Shown: positions 12,243 through 21,599, numbered from the stretch's first letter. The stretch: 64,000 nt of DNA from Agromyces cerinus (GCF_016907835.1 NZ_JAFBCT010000001.1:1550001-1614000), one strand, 5' to 3'. The notes: a model not told the origin generated them from the letters alone. Numbers and translations are program-made.

Positions 12243-13551
12243 GGGAGTTCCTTCCTTCGGTGTCGCTCGACTCGAACGCGCTCTGCACGTCGATGAGCGC
12301 CTGGTCGCGCTCGACGAGGATCGTCGAGATGCGCTTGCGTCTGCCTTCGGTGCGCTCGGCCTCGAGCACGAGCCCCGAGACCGTGACCCGCTCGCCGGGC
12401 TGGGCGAGACGCCCGAGCTCCTTCGCGAGCAGGCCGCCCACCGAGTCGACGTCGTCGTCTTCGATGTCGAGTCCGAAGAGCTCGCCGAGTTCGTCGATCG
12501 GCAGGCGCGCGTTCACGCGGAAGCGCCCGCCTCCGAGGTCTTCGACCTGCGCGGCCTCTCGGTCGTACTCGTCGGCGATGTCGCCCACGAGCTCCTCGAT
12601 GACGTCTTCGAGGGTGACCAGGCCGGCGATGCCGCCGTATTCGTCGACCACCATCGCGAGGTGGTTCGATTCGAGCTGCATCTGCCGCAGCAGTGCGTCG
12701 GCCTTCATCGACTCGGGCACGAACAGCGCCGGGCGCACGAGTTCGCCGACCGTGAGCCCCTCGGCGTCGAGCGGGCGCTCGAATCCGAGTCGCGCAAGAT
12801 CACGCAGGTACAGCACGCCGGTCACGTCGTCGGCGTCGCGCTCGACCACGGGGATGCGCGAGTACCCCTCTTTCAGGAACACCGCCATCGCGTGCGGCAG
12901 GTGCGCGGCCGCCTCGATGGTGACCATGTCGGTGCGCGGCACCATGACCTCGCGCACGACGGTGTCGTTGAACTCGAAGATCGAGTGGATGAGCTCGCGG
13001 TCGCCCTCCTCGAGCACGTCGAGCTCGGTGGCCTCGTCGACCATGCTGAGCAGCTGCTCTTCGCTCGAGACCCCGGTGAAGCGGATGCGGCCGGGCGTCA
13101 CGCGGTTGCCGAGCGAGACGAGCGCGCCGGCGAGCGGGCCGAGCAGCACGCGCAGGAAGTGCACGAGCGGGGCGGTGAGCCGCAGCACGATCGCGGCGTT
13201 CACCCGGCCGACGCTGCGAGGGCTCGCACCCACGAGCACGAACGAGACGGCGGTCATGATGAGTGCCGAGTACAGCAGCACGAGCCACACGTTGTCGAGG
13301 AACGAGGCGAAGGCCAGGGTCACGAGCACCGCTGCGGTCGTCTCGGCGATGATGCGCACGAAGTTCACCGCGTTGACGTGCGCCCCCGTGTCTTCGGCGA
13401 TCGCGAGGAGCGACCGCCGAGCGCGCGACTCGAGCGCGAGCTCCGTCACGTCGGCGCGGGAGGTCGACGCGATCGCCGAGTCGACGGCGGCCATGAGGCC
13501 GCCGAACGCGACGAGCACGAAGGCCGCGCCGAGGAAGAGCCAGGGCTGCAT
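12235..13551 (-). CDS. Hemolysin/CorC-like protein with DUF21 (CNNM) and CBS domains
   Basis: A 438-residue membrane protein. The N-terminal CNNM/DUF21 domain (about 1-180) has hydrophobic segments near 5-25, 60-80, 88-105 and 125-145. A CBS pair follows (about 205-325; MVPRTDMVTIEAAAHL opens the first CBS and the second ends in DEYGGIAGLVTLEDVIEELVG), and then the CorC_HlyC domain (about 340-420). Members are linked to magnesium and cobalt transport or sensing; a true haemolysin role is not implied. It lies between ybeY (one base apart) and era in the usual actinobacterial order. Confidence 0.93.
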   Translation of the reverse strand: MQPWLFLGAAFVLVAFGGLMAAVDSAIASTSRADVTELALESRARRSLLAIAEDTGAHVNAVNFVRIIAETTAAVLVTLAFASFLDNVWLVLLYSALIMTAVSFVLVGASPRSVGRVNAAIVLRLTAPLVHFLRVLLGPLAGALVSLGNRVTPGRIRFTGVSSEEQLLSMVDEATELDVLEEGDRELIHSIFEFNDTVVREVMVPRTDMVTIEAAAHLPHAMAVFLKEGYSRIPVVERDADDVTGVLYLRDLARLGFERPLDAEGLTVGELVRPALFVPESMKADALLRQMQLESNHLAMVVDEYGGIAGLVTLEDVIEELVGDIADEYDREAAQVEDLGGGRFRVNARLPIDELGELFGLDIEDDDVDSVGGLLAKELGRLAQPGERVTVSGLVLEAERTEGRRKRISTILVERDQALIDVQSAFESSDTEGRNSRG

Positions 13552-13552
13552 G

Positions 13553-14014
13553 TCAGCGGCGCCGCTCCTGCATGGAGAATCCGACGAGGATGTCGCGCTG
13601 CACGCCGAACATCTCCTTCTCCTCCGCCGGCTCGGCGTGGTCGAAGCCGAGCAGGTGCAGGATGCCGTGGGTCGTCAGCAGCAGCAGTTCGTCGATGAGC
13701 GGATGCCCCGCCGCCCGCGCCTGCGCCTCGGCGACCTGCGGGCACAGCACGATGTCGCCGAGCAGCCCTGCCGGGGTCGGCGCGTCGTCGGTGCCGGGAC
13801 GCAGCTCGTCCATCGGGAAGCTCAGCACGTCGGTCGGGCCGGGCTCGTCCATCCACTGCACGTGCAACTGCTCCATGGCGCCCTCGTCGACGAGCACGAT
13901 GGCGATCTCGGCGTCGGGGTGCACGTGCATCGCGTCGAGGGCGTACACGGCGAGCCGCTGGATGGCGGCCTCGTCGACCTCGATCGCGGACTCGTTGTTG
14001 ATCTCGATGCTCAT
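13553..14014 (-). CDS. ybeY: rRNA maturation endoribonuclease YbeY
   Basis: Zinc-dependent single-strand endoribonuclease acting in 16S rRNA 3'-end maturation and 70S quality control. The 153-residue protein carries the family motif [11 protein letters not shown] near residue 118, with three His ligands. The N-terminal strand pattern ends in [14 protein letters not shown], the conserved DVLSFP signature. It overlaps the phoH stop by four bases and is followed one base later by the corC-like gene, so it belongs to the phoH-ybeY-corC-era operon. Confidence 0.97.
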   Translation of the reverse strand: MSIEINNESAIEVDEAAIQRLAVYALDAMHVHPDAEIAIVLVDEGAMEQLHVQWMDEPGPTDVLSFPMDELRPGTDDAPTPAGLLGDIVLCPQVAEAQARAAGHPLIDELLLLTTHGILHLLGFDHAEPAEEKEMFGVQRDILVGFSMQERRR

Positions 14015-15129
14015 GCCTTGCCCTTCCTCGGCAGGTGGTCGCGGGGGCCGGCGCTACGCCGTTCGGCGCGATTGGCGAACTCTCGCGCCTGGTCGCGCTC
14101 GAATCGCTGCGCCTGCTGGCGCTGGTCGTGCTCGGTGTAGGCGTCGACGATGCGGCCGACGAGCGTGTGCCGCACGACGTCGTCGCTCGTGAGGCGCACG
14201 AACTCGATGTCGTCGACGTGGTCGAGGATGCGGGTGACGAGCTTCAAGCCGCTCGCGCCGGCCGGAAGATCGACTTGCGTGATGTCGCCGGTGACCACCA
14301 TCTTCGATCCGAAGCCGAGTCGCGTGAGGAACATCTTCATCTGCTCGGGCGAGGTGTTCTGCGCCTCGTCGAGCACGACGAACGAGTCGTTCAGCGTGCG
14401 GCCGCGCATGTAGGCGAGCGGCGCGACCTCGATGGTGCCCGAGGCGAGGAGCTTCGGCACGAGCTCGGGGTCCATCATCTCGTTGAGCGCGTCGTAGAGC
14501 GGCCGCAGGTACGGGTCGATCTTGTCGGTGAGCGTGCCGGGCAGGAAGCCCAGTCGCTCGCCCGCTTCGACCGCGGGGCGCGTCAGGATGATGCGGCTGA
14601 CCTCCTTGCGCTGGAGCGCCTGCACGGCCTTGGCCATCGCGAGGTAGGTCTTGCCGGTGCCGGCGGGGCCGATGCCGAACACGATGGTGTGCTCGTCGAT
14701 CGCGTCGACGTAGCGACGCTGGCCCTCGGTCTTCGGCCGGATGGTCTTGCCGCGGCTCGAGACGATGACCTGCCCGAGCAGTTCGGACGGCTTGGCATTG
14801 GAATCGGCGTCGAGCATACGGGCCGAGCTCCTCACTTCTGTGGGTGTGGGGTCCTGCCCGGCGCGCACGAGCTCGAGCAATTCTTCGATGAGTCGGCGCA
14901 CGTGCATGCGCCCGTCGGCGTCGCCCCGGATCGCGATCTCGTTGCCGCGCACGTGCACCTGCACGCCGGGGTACTCGCGCTGCACCTGCGTCAGCAGCCG
15001 GTCCTGCGGGCCGAGGAGTCGCACCATGGCGATTCCGTCGATGGTGAGTCGCTCCTCGTCGGCCGTTGCGGCCTCCGCCGGTGAGCGGTCGGCAGCGGCG
15101 CGGTCGCCGATCGGATCAGACTCCGGCAA
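14011..15129 (-). CDS. phoH: PhoH family ATPase
   Basis: A cytoplasmic P-loop ATPase of 372 residues, longer than the core family because of an N-terminal extension and a basic C-terminal tail (about 335-372, rich in Arg, Gln and Ala). Motifs: Walker [14 protein letters not shown] near residue 158, [18 protein letters not shown], Walker [10 protein letters not shown] and the sensor [11 protein letters not shown]. Residues 65-90 form a KH-like segment. PhoH next to YbeY suggests a role in RNA metabolism. Its first 14 bases overlap the end of the HIT gene; a start a few codons later cannot be excluded. Confidence 0.95.
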   Translation of the reverse strand: MPESDPIGDRAAADRSPAEAATADEERLTIDGIAMVRLLGPQDRLLTQVQREYPGVQVHVRGNEIAIRGDADGRMHVRRLIEELLELVRAGQDPTPTEVRSSARMLDADSNAKPSELLGQVIVSSRGKTIRPKTEGQRRYVDAIDEHTIVFGIGPAGTGKTYLAMAKAVQALQRKEVSRIILTRPAVEAGERLGFLPGTLTDKIDPYLRPLYDALNEMMDPELVPKLLASGTIEVAPLAYMRGRTLNDSFVVLDEAQNTSPEQMKMFLTRLGFGSKMVVTGDITQVDLPAGASGLKLVTRILDHVDDIEFVRLTSDDVVRHTLVGRIVDAYTEHDQRQQAQRFERDQAREFANRAERRSAGPRDHLPRKGKA

Positions 15130-15493
15130 GCGTGTCCTCCTCGAGACCGCCGGCCGAGCCGGCGGTGGCCAGCACGTGCGCGTGCACGTGGAAGATCGTC
15201 TGACCCGCGGCGGCCCCGGTGTTGAAGACGAGGCGGAACTGGCCGTGGGCGAGCTCGTCGGCCACGCCGTGCGCGACCTCGACGAGTTCGGCGAGGAGGC
15301 CGGGGTCGCCGGCTGCGAGCTCGACGACGTCGCGGTAGTCGCCCGACTTGGGCGTCACGACGACGTGCACCGGCGCCTTCGGCGCGATGTCGTGGAACGC
15401 GATGACGCGGTCGGTCTCTGCGACCACGCGCGCGGGGATCTCACGGGCGGCGATGCGCTCGAAGAGGGTCGGTTCTGCGCGGGACTCGGTCAT
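15116..15493 (-). CDS. HIT-domain nucleotide hydrolase (HINT-like)
   Basis: A 125-residue histidine-triad protein that hydrolyses phosphoramidate or adenylated nucleotides. The HIT motif IFHVHAHVLA (His-x-His-x-His, the middle His being the nucleophile) lies near residue 100. It is preceded by IAFHDIAPKAPVHVVVTPK, the typical HINT substrate-binding strand. The protein ends shortly after the motif, as HINT1-like proteins do. It sits between rsmE and phoH in a conserved operon. The 24 bases before the gene contain one copy of the CGGATGCC octamer (15510). Confidence 0.95.
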   Translation of the reverse strand: MTESRAEPTLFERIAAREIPARVVAETDRVIAFHDIAPKAPVHVVVTPKSGDYRDVVELAAGDPGLLAELVEVAHGVADELAHGQFRLVFNTGAAAGQTIFHVHAHVLATAGSAGGLEEDTLAGV

Positions 15494-15517
15494 GACTCCA
15501 TCGTAGCGACGGATGCC

Positions 15518-16252
15518 TCACCACCGCCCGAGCGAGGCGTTCAGCACCGCGATCGCCGCCGGCCCGGCGGTCGAGGTGCGGAGCACGGGTGCGCCGAGCC
15601 GCACGGGCTCTGCACCGGCGGCGACGAGGCGCTCGATCTCGGCCGGCGCGATGCCGCCCTCGGGGCCGACGACGAGTGCGAGATCGCGCCCGTCAGGTCG
15701 GATGTCGGTGAGCAGCGCCGTCGCGGTCGGCTCGAGCAGCAGCATCCGCTGGCCCTCGAGTCGCTCGGCGAGCTGCCCTGTCGTCGTGACCGGCGCGACG
15801 GCCGGCAGCCAGGCCCGGATCGACTGCTTGACCGCTTCGCGCACGATGGTCGCCCAGCGCTGACGGCCCTTCTCGGCCTTCGGACCCTCCCAGCGGGAGA
15901 CCGAGCGGCTCGCCGCCCACGGCACGATCGCGTCGACGCCGAGCTCGGTCGCGGCCTGCACGGCGAGTTCGTCGCGGTCGCCCTTCGCGAGCGCCTGCAC
16001 CAGGGTGATGCGCGGTGATGCGGCCTCTTCGACGAGCACCTCGTCGACCTCGAGCTCGAGCTCGCGGGCGCCGGTGGACGCCACGGCGCCGTGCACGAGG
16101 GTGCCGCGTCCGTCGCCGATCGCGATGCGCTCACCCGCGCGCACGCGCGAGACGGTGACCGCGTGGCGGGCCTCGTCGCCAGTGAGCGCAACGGTCGAGC
16201 CGGGCGCGACGGCGGAGAGATCGAGCGACTCGTCGAGGTAGAGGTGGCTCAC
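15518..16252 (-). CDS. rsmE: 16S rRNA (uracil-1498-N3)-methyltransferase
   Basis: SPOUT methyltransferase that methylates U1498 in helix 44 of 16S rRNA using S-adenosylmethionine. The 244-residue protein has the N-terminal PUA-like domain (GDEARHAVTVSRVRAGERI near 25-45). The SPOUT knot at the C-terminus contains LVVGPEGGIAPAEIE, VRLGAPVLRTSTAGPAA and a final short helix. It lies 12 bases after dnaJ, so hrcA-dnaJ-rsmE are probably co-transcribed. Confidence 0.96.
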   Translation of the reverse strand: MSHLYLDESLDLSAVAPGSTVALTGDEARHAVTVSRVRAGERIAIGDGRGTLVHGAVASTGARELELEVDEVLVEEAASPRITLVQALAKGDRDELAVQAATELGVDAIVPWAASRSVSRWEGPKAEKGRQRWATIVREAVKQSIRAWLPAVAPVTTTGQLAERLEGQRMLLLEPTATALLTDIRPDGRDLALVVGPEGGIAPAEIERLVAAGAEPVRLGAPVLRTSTAGPAAIAVLNASLGRW

Positions 16253-16264
16253 CGAAGCATCCGC

Positions 16265-17365
16265 CTAACCGAGGAACCGGTCGCGCAGTCGGGCGAAGAT
16301 GCCCTGCTGGAAGTGACTGAGCTCGGGCGCGGGCGCCTTCTTCGATGCGGCGAACTGCTGCATGAGGTCGCGCTCCTTCGACGAGAGCTTGGTCGGCGTC
16401 ACCACCTGGATGCCGACCTTGAGGTCGCCGCGGCCGGCACCGCGCAGGCGCGAGACGCCTCGGTCCTTCACGGTGAGGATCTCGCCGCTCTGGAGGCCGG
16501 GCTTGAGATCGACGTCGACGTCGCCGTCGAGTGCGGCGACCTTCGCGTGCGTGCCGAGGATCGCGTCGGTCATCGAGACCTCGAGAGTGCACAGGAGGTC
16601 GTCGCCGTTGCGGCTGAAGACGTCGTGGTTCTTGACCTTGATCTCGAGGTAGAGGTCGCCGTTCGGGCCGCCGGCCGGGCCGGCCTCGCCGGAGCCCGGC
16701 ATCTGCAGGCGCACGCCCGTGTCGACGCCGGCGGGGATGTCGACGGGCACGGTGCGGCGGGCGCGAACGCGCCCCTGACCCTGGCAGGTCACGCAGGGCG
16801 TCGCGATGACGGTGCCGTAGCCGCGGCAGGTGCCGCAGGGGCTCGAGGTCATGACGTTGCCGAGGAGCGAGCGCACCGAGCGCTGGATCGAGCCGGTGCC
16901 GTGGCAGATGTCGCAGGTGACGGGCGAGGTGCCCGGCTGGCAGCACGAGCCGTGACACGTCTCGCAGGTCACCGCGGTGTCGACCTCGATGTCGCGGTGC
17001 GTGCCGAAGATGACCTCGTCGAGACCGACCTCGACGCGCAGCAGCGCGTCTTGACCGCGCTCACGACGCGACCGCGGACCGCGGCTCTGCTGGCCTGCCC
17101 CGAAGAAGGTCTCGAAGATGTCGCCGAAGCCGCCGAAGTTCTGGCCGCCGCCGAAGCCGCCCTGGTCGCCGAGGTCGTACTGCTGGCGCTGCTTCGGGTC
17201 GGAGAGCACGTCGTACGCGTGCGTGACCGACTTGAAGCGCTCGGATGCCTCGGCGCCCGGGTTGACGTCGGGGTGGAGTTCGCGCGCGAGACGGCGGTAG
17301 GCCTTCTTGATCTCGTCGGGGGTTGCGTCGTGGGAGACGCCGAGGACCTCGTAGTGGTCGGCCAC
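16265..17365 (-). CDS. dnaJ: Molecular chaperone DnaJ (type I, DnaJ2-like)
   Basis: Hsp40 co-chaperone that delivers clients to DnaK and stimulates its ATPase. The 366-residue protein has the J domain (1-70, HPD at 31-33), a Gly/Phe-rich linker (about 72-100), four CxxCxGxG-type zinc repeats (about 130-200) and the C-terminal substrate-binding domains. The first repeat reads CETCHGSCC rather than CxGxG, a form I recall from actinobacterial DnaJ2. The start is a GTG at 17365 preceded by AAAGGA; the frame continues further upstream, but the J domain fixes the start. Being paired with hrcA rather than grpE/dnaK marks it as DnaJ2. It is under HrcA/CIRCE control through the hrcA promoter. Confidence 0.96.
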   Translation of the reverse strand: MADHYEVLGVSHDATPDEIKKAYRRLARELHPDVNPGAEASERFKSVTHAYDVLSDPKQRQQYDLGDQGGFGGGQNFGGFGDIFETFFGAGQQSRGPRSRRERGQDALLRVEVGLDEVIFGTHRDIEVDTAVTCETCHGSCCQPGTSPVTCDICHGTGSIQRSVRSLLGNVMTSSPCGTCRGYGTVIATPCVTCQGQGRVRARRTVPVDIPAGVDTGVRLQMPGSGEAGPAGGPNGDLYLEIKVKNHDVFSRNGDDLLCTLEVSMTDAILGTHAKVAALDGDVDVDLKPGLQSGEILTVKDRGVSRLRGAGRGDLKVGIQVVTPTKLSSKERDLMQQFAASKKAPAPELSHFQQGIFARLRDRFLG

Positions 17366-17420
17366 GGAGGGCTTGTCCTTTCGATTGCCGGATGCCGGTC
17401 GCGAGCGACGGGCGGCGGGT

Positions 17421-18443
17421 TCAGTTCTCGCCGAGCGTTCGGGAGAGGTAACGGGCGACGGCGCGTACGGCCGCCATGCTGTGGGAGTAGTCCATGCGGG
17501 TGGGGCCGACGATGCCGAGGCGCGAGATGTCGCGGCCCGGGATCGCGAAGGCGCTCGAGACGACCGAGGTCTCGCCAAGGCCGAACGAGGCGTTCTCGCG
17601 CCCGATGCGCACCGTCACGGCGTGCTCGTCGGTCGCCATCTCGCCGAAGAGCTTCAGCAGTACCACCTGCTCTTCGATGGCCTCGATCACGCCGAGGATC
17701 GAGCCGGCGAAGTCCTGCTCGGTGCGCACGAGGTTCGCCGCTCCGGCGACCACGAGGCGATCCTGGCGCTGGGCGCGCGCCTGCTCGGCGAGCGTCACGG
17801 CGAGCGTGTGCAGCACCGCCGCGTGGCGCGGGTCGACGTTGTCGATCTCGCCCGACAGCGCGTCCGCGGCATCCGCCATCGCCCGGCCTCCGGCGATGTC
17901 GTTCAGTCGCACGCGGAGGTCGCCGAGCGTCTGCTCGTCGACGGGCTCCTCGAGTTCGGCGAGACGCTGCTCGACCTGCCCGGAGTCGGTGATGAGGATG
18001 CAGAGCACCCGCTCGGGGGCGAGCGCGATGAGCTCGACGTGGCGCACGCGCGCACTGCCGAAGCTCGGGTACTGCACGACCGCGAGCTGGTTGGTGAGCT
18101 GGGCGATGAGTCGCACCGTGCGTGCGAGCAGTTCGTCGAGATCGCTCGATTCGCCGAGGAACGTCTCGATCGCCTGCCGCTGTGCGCCGCTCAGCGGACG
18201 CACGTCGGTGAGCTGATCGACGAAGACCCGGTAGCCCTTGTCGGTCGGGATGCGGCCCGACGACGTGTGCGGCGCCGCGATCAGCTCCTCTTCTTCGAGC
18301 AGTGCCATGTCGTTGCGGATCGTCGCGGCGGAGACGCCGAAGGCGTGCCGTTCGACGATCGACTTCGAGCCGACGGGTTCGCGGGACGCGACGTAGTCCT
18401 GCACGATCGCTCGCAGAACTGCGAGGCTGCGTTCGGAGACCAT
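17421..18443 (-). CDS. hrcA: Heat-inducible transcription repressor HrcA
   Basis: Repressor of chaperone operons that binds CIRCE and is kept active by GroEL. The 340-residue protein has an N-terminal winged helix (about 1-75) with [23 protein letters not shown] as its recognition region (split here across residues 24-46) and [18 protein letters not shown] after it. A GAF-like dimerisation core and the C-terminal HrcA signature [18 protein letters not shown] follow. A perfect CIRCE overlaps its own promoter region, so it is autoregulated. The dnaJ start follows 55 bases downstream. Confidence 0.97.
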   Translation of the reverse strand: MVSERSLAVLRAIVQDYVASREPVGSKSIVERHAFGVSAATIRNDMALLEEEELIAAPHTSSGRIPTDKGYRVFVDQLTDVRPLSGAQRQAIETFLGESSDLDELLARTVRLIAQLTNQLAVVQYPSFGSARVRHVELIALAPERVLCILITDSGQVEQRLAELEEPVDEQTLGDLRVRLNDIAGGRAMADAADALSGEIDNVDPRHAAVLHTLAVTLAEQARAQRQDRLVVAGAANLVRTEQDFAGSILGVIEAIEEQVVLLKLFGEMATDEHAVTVRIGRENASFGLGETSVVSSAFAIPGRDISRLGIVGPTRMDYSHSMAAVRAVARYLSRTLGEN

Positions 18444-18465
18444 GACCCTCGCTTCCCTCCATCGC

Positions 18466-18492
18466 TTAGCACTCGTTCTGAGTGAGTGCTAA
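18466..18492 (-). promoter_or_regulatory. CIRCE operator and hrcA promoter region
   Basis: TTAGCACTC, nine bases, GAGTGCTAA: a perfect match to the CIRCE consensus, 23 bases before the hrcA start. On the hrcA strand a TATGAT -10 box overlaps its upstream edge, so HrcA binding would block RNA polymerase. No other CIRCE occurs in the window. Confidence 0.95.
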
Positions 18493-18640
18493 TCATATCG
18501 CGCCATACCGTGACGCGGCCGTTGCCAGCCGCGAGGCGCGGCGCTAGCTTATGGGTATCCCCCGCGAGTCACCCCCTTTGCAGCGATGCCCCGTCGCGCG
18601 AGATGCGGTTCATCTGAGAGCCCTCCGAAAGGCACACGCC

Positions 18641-19069
18641 ATGACCGATTCCAACACCCCGACCCCCGATCCCGACGCCCAGCCGACCCCGCCGCCCGCC
18701 GCCCCCCAGGGCGCGCCCGCAGGCGCGCAGCCGGCCGCGGCTGCGCCCCTCTCGCAGGAGCAGGACGTGCAGTGGGGCGCCTTCGCCCACCTCGGCGGCG
18801 TGGTCGGGTTCCTCCCGGCGCTCATCATCTGGCTCGTCTTCAAGGACCGCGGCCCGTTCACGAACACCGAGGCGAAAGAGGCGCTGAACTTCCAGATCAC
18901 GATCCTCATCGCCTACATCGTGGGCTCGATCCTCACGGTCATCCTCATCGGCGTCTTCCTCGTCTGGGCCGCTTGGATCGTGAGCGTCGTGTTCTCGATC
19001 ATCGCCTTCCTGAAGGCGAAGGACGGCCAGCACTACCGCTACCCGTTCGCCATCCGCCTCATCAAGTAG
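18641..19069 (+). CDS. DUF4870 small membrane protein with Pro/Ala-rich N-terminus
   Basis: A 142-residue protein with about 38 low-complexity residues rich in Pro, Ala and Gln (probably cytoplasmic). Two hydrophobic segments follow (about 52-70 and 88-125, the second long enough for two helices). The DUF4870 signature is seen in AHLGGVVGFLPALIIWLVFK and in EALNFQITILIAYIVG. Function is unknown for the family; structures of this size suggest a stress-related or Tic20-like membrane protein. The start is chosen for the GAAAGG ribosome site ten bases upstream. It is a paralogue of the next gene and is transcribed away from hrcA. Confidence 0.88.
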   Translation: MTDSNTPTPDPDAQPTPPPAAPQGAPAGAQPAAAAPLSQEQDVQWGAFAHLGGVVGFLPALIIWLVFKDRGPFTNTEAKEALNFQITILIAYIVGSILTVILIGVFLVWAAWIVSVVFSIIAFLKAKDGQHYRYPFAIRLIK

Positions 19070-19080
19070 CCGGTCGGCAT

Positions 19081-19117
19081 CGAGCGCGCCGGGGCGAGGT
19101 CTTACCCGGCGCGCTCG
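19081..19117 (+). terminator. Hairpin after the first DUF4870 gene
   Basis: A perfect 13-base-pair GC-rich stem (19081-19093 with 19105-19117) with an 11-base loop starts 11 bases past the stop codon. There is no T-run. It separates the two paralogues, so they may be independent transcripts or an attenuated operon. Confidence 0.65.
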
Positions 19118-19205
19118 GCTGTGCCAGCATGAGAGTGCCTCGAACTTCGCCCATCGGGCGACGAGACCGAACCTCGCCTCACGGCGAGCCGACCAAGGAG
19201 ACATC

Positions 19206-19592
19206 ATGTCCGGTGCAACCCCGCCTCCCCCGCCTCCCGGCAACCCCTACGAGCAGCCGAGCCAGCAGCTCAGCCCGGCCGATGAGAAGCTCTGGGCGAC
19301 GCTCGTGCACATCGGCGGCATCTTCTTCAGCTTCATCCCCGCCCTGATCGGCTACCTGGTGCTAAAGGACAAGGGTCCGTTCGTGCGCGAGCACACCGCG
19401 ACCGCCCTGAACTTCCAGATCACCATGGCGATCGCCGCCGTCGTGAGCTCGTTCCTCGCGCTCATCATCATCGGGTTCTTCCTGCTCGCGGCGATCAGCG
19501 TGCTGATCATCGTCTTCAGCATCATCGCCGCGGTGAAGGCGAACCAGGGCCAGCCCTACACCTACCCGCTCTCGATCAAGTTCGTGAGCTGA
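19206..19592 (+). CDS. DUF4870 small membrane protein (tandem paralogue)
   Basis: A 128-residue protein with a short Pro-rich N-terminus (about 20 residues) and the same DUF4870 core as its neighbour: TLVHIGGIFFSFIPALIGYLVLKDKGPF matched segment (residues 33-60), then ALNFQITMAIAAVV. The last 30 residues end in a Tyr-Pro-rich strand (YTYPLSIKF) shared with the paralogue (YRYPFAIRL). The ribosome site AAGGAGA is excellent. Its 3' end overlaps the convergent hemW 3' end by 17 bases. The function is unknown. Confidence 0.88.
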   Translation: MSGATPPPPPPGNPYEQPSQQLSPADEKLWATLVHIGGIFFSFIPALIGYLVLKDKGPFVREHTATALNFQITMAIAAVVSSFLALIIIGFFLLAAISVLIIVFSIIAAVKANQGQPYTYPLSIKFVS

Positions 19593-20826
19593 GCTCCGAC
19601 GAATCGTCGAGCAGACGCCGCACCACGGCGTCGGCGAGCAGCCGCCCTCTCCTGGTGAGTGTCACCACTCCCGAGAGGGCGGCTTTCGCGTCCACCAGGC
19701 CGTCTGCCATGAGGCCGGCGACCGCATGACGACCCCCCGCATGCAGTGAGGCGACCGGGATGCCCTCGCGGATGCGAGTGAGCAGCAGCACGCGCTCGAC
19801 CTCGCGGGTCGGGCCGTCGAGCGTCTCTCGGCCCACCGCGGGTGAGACCCCCGCGGTGACCCGGTCGGCGTACGCCGAGGGGTGCTTCGCGTTCCACCAG
19901 CGCACGCCGCCGACGTGGCTGTGCGCACCGGGGCCCACGCCCCACCAGTCGTCGCCGCGCCAGTAGCCGAGGTTGTGCCGTGATCGATGCGAGGCGTCGG
20001 TCGCCCAGTTGCTGACCTCGTACCACTCGTAGCCCGCCGCGGCGAGCAGGTCGTCGGCCAACTCGTACATGTCGGCCTCGAGGTCGTCGTCGGGCTGCGC
20101 GAGCTCGCCGCGCCGGATCTGCCTGGCCAGTTTCGTGCCCTCTTCGACGATGAGCGCGTAGGCGCTCACGTGGTCGGGTTTCTCGGCGACGACGGCTTCG
20201 ACACTGCGGCGCCAGTCGTCGATCGACTCCCCCGGCGTGCCGTAGATCAGGTCGAGGCTGACGTCGAGCCCCGCCTCGCGCGCCCAGCGCACGACGAGCG
20301 GCACCCGTGCCGGGTCGTGCGTGCGGTCGAGTGCGGCGAGCACGTGCGGCACGGCCGACTGCATGCCGAACGAGACGCGCGTGAACCCGCCCTCGGCGAG
20401 ACGCACGAGGTCTTCGGGGCCGACCGAGTCGGGGTTCGCCTCGGTCGTGACCTCGGCTCCCGATTCGAACCCGAACTCGTCGCGAACGGCCCCGAGCATG
20501 CGCACGAGGTCGTCGGCCGGCAGCAGGGTCGGCGTGCCGCCGCCGAAGAAGACGGTCGACGCAGGACGAGCGGGCACGGCGGATGCCTCGAGCATCTGCC
20601 GCGACATCCGGACCTCGGCGATCGCGTGGTCGGCGTAGTCGACCTGACGCGCGCCTCGGAGCTCGTCGGAGGTGTAGGTGTTGAAGTCGCAGTACCCGCA
20701 GCGCACCCGGCAGAACGGCACGTGCACGTACACGCCGAAGGCGCGGTCGTCGGCGCCGAGGGCGGCAGACGAGGGCAGGAGCCCGTCAGCAGGCGCCGGG
20801 TCGCCGAGCGGCAGAGCGGATGCCAC
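19576..20826 (-). CDS. hemW: Radical SAM heme chaperone HemW
   Basis: Radical SAM protein related to coproporphyrinogen dehydrogenase, now regarded as a heme chaperone. The 416-residue protein has the FeS motif CRVRCGYCDF (CxxxCxYC-type) near residue 38. FFGGGTPTLL, TTEANPDS and VSFGMQS follow at the expected spacing, then the C-terminal HemN-like domain with the NLGYWRGDDWWGVGPGAHS segment (split at about residues 300-318). The start is a GTG two bases after the DUF1990 stop; the frame stays open further upstream through that gene, but this is not a fusion. It lies in the backbone between lepA and hrcA. Confidence 0.94.
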   Translation of the reverse strand: MASALPLGDPAPADGLLPSSAALGADDRAFGVYVHVPFCRVRCGYCDFNTYTSDELRGARQVDYADHAIAEVRMSRQMLEASAVPARPASTVFFGGGTPTLLPADDLVRMLGAVRDEFGFESGAEVTTEANPDSVGPEDLVRLAEGGFTRVSFGMQSAVPHVLAALDRTHDPARVPLVVRWAREAGLDVSLDLIYGTPGESIDDWRRSVEAVVAEKPDHVSAYALIVEEGTKLARQIRRGELAQPDDDLEADMYELADDLLAAAGYEWYEVSNWATDASHRSRHNLGYWRGDDWWGVGPGAHSHVGGVRWWNAKHPSAYADRVTAGVSPAVGRETLDGPTREVERVLLLTRIREGIPVASLHAGGRHAVAGLMADGLVDAKAALSGVVTLTRRGRLLADAVVRRLLDDSSELSSRT

Positions 20827-20828
20827 GA

Positions 20829-21467
20829 CTAGACGCCGCCGGCGGGGTGCAGCGCCCGCAGTTCGAGACGCGTGAGCTCGCGGCGGCGCTTGCGCTGCAT
20901 CGGCGCCGTGACGCCCGACGTCGCGAAGATCGATCGGATCGTGAGCCACACGGTGTCGTCGTCGCGGTGCTCGACGATGAAGGACTCCTCGCCGCTCTCG
21001 GCGCCTGCACCGGTCGTGCCGTAGGCGAATCCGATGCGTTCGGGCTCGTCGATCACGTAGACGATGAGCACGGGGATCTGCTCGGTGCCGATCCGCTTCT
21101 TGCGCTCGAGCGTCGCCGTCATGCCAGCGGCGATGTAGGGCATGCCGTCGGCACCGAACCGCTCCTCGATGCGCGGGGCAGGCTGCTCGGCGAGCGGCGC
21201 GCCCTCGGTGTCGTAGACGATGCCCGGATACTGGGCGCCGGTGCCCGTCGAGATGTCGACGATCTCGAAGCCGGAGCCGCGCTGGATGCCCCACGTCATG
21301 AGCGACTCGGCGGCGCGCTCGAAGCGCTCGATGCCCGATCCGAGGCGAACCGCGTCTTCGGACGGGCGGTAGCCTGCCGGCGGATAGCGCAGCAGATCGG
21401 GGGCGAGGGTCGCCCCGATGGCGCCGTACGTGACCGACTGGTCGGTGAAGGTGCTTCGGCGGGTCAT
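20829..21467 (-). CDS. DUF1990 family protein
   Basis: A 212-residue protein of the DUF1990 family (START-like fold, function unknown; plant and bacterial members exist). Recognised from GATL near residue 20, the RLGSGIERFERAAESLMTWG stretch (residues 42-61), the YVIDEPERIGFAYGTTG centre (residues 130-146) and SGEESFIVEH towards the end. No signal peptide or membrane segment is seen. The ATG follows GGAAAGG. It sits directly before hemW (two-base gap) and is probably co-transcribed with it, but it is not part of the usual hemW neighbourhood. Confidence 0.82.
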   Translation of the reverse strand: MTRRSTFTDQSVTYGAIGATLAPDLLRYPPAGYRPSEDAVRLGSGIERFERAAESLMTWGIQRGSGFEIVDISTGTGAQYPGIVYDTEGAPLAEQPAPRIEERFGADGMPYIAAGMTATLERKKRIGTEQIPVLIVYVIDEPERIGFAYGTTGAGAESGEESFIVEHRDDDTVWLTIRSIFATSGVTAPMQRKRRRELTRLELRALHPAGGV

Positions 21468-21599
21468 CCGTGGGCCTTTCCTGTGGTGCGGCGCCTGCCG
21501 GGCGCGCGCGTCTGATGCGATTGAGGCTCGACAGGCATCAGTCGATTCTACGGAGGTCGCCTGTGTCCGCACTGGTGATGACGACTCATCGCCGAGTGC

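Noticed and set aside
10164..12296. Long plus-strand open frame opposite the kinase and era
   Set aside because: Shadow of era and the kinase gene.
12235..13551. Haemolysin virulence factor
   Set aside because: The haemolysin name is historical; domain content (CNNM, CBS, CorC) indicates ion transport or sensing.
19576..21294. Apparent HemW with an N-terminal extension through DUF1990
   Set aside because: The extension reads as Arg-rich shadow and the DUF1990 gene occupies that DNA in another frame.
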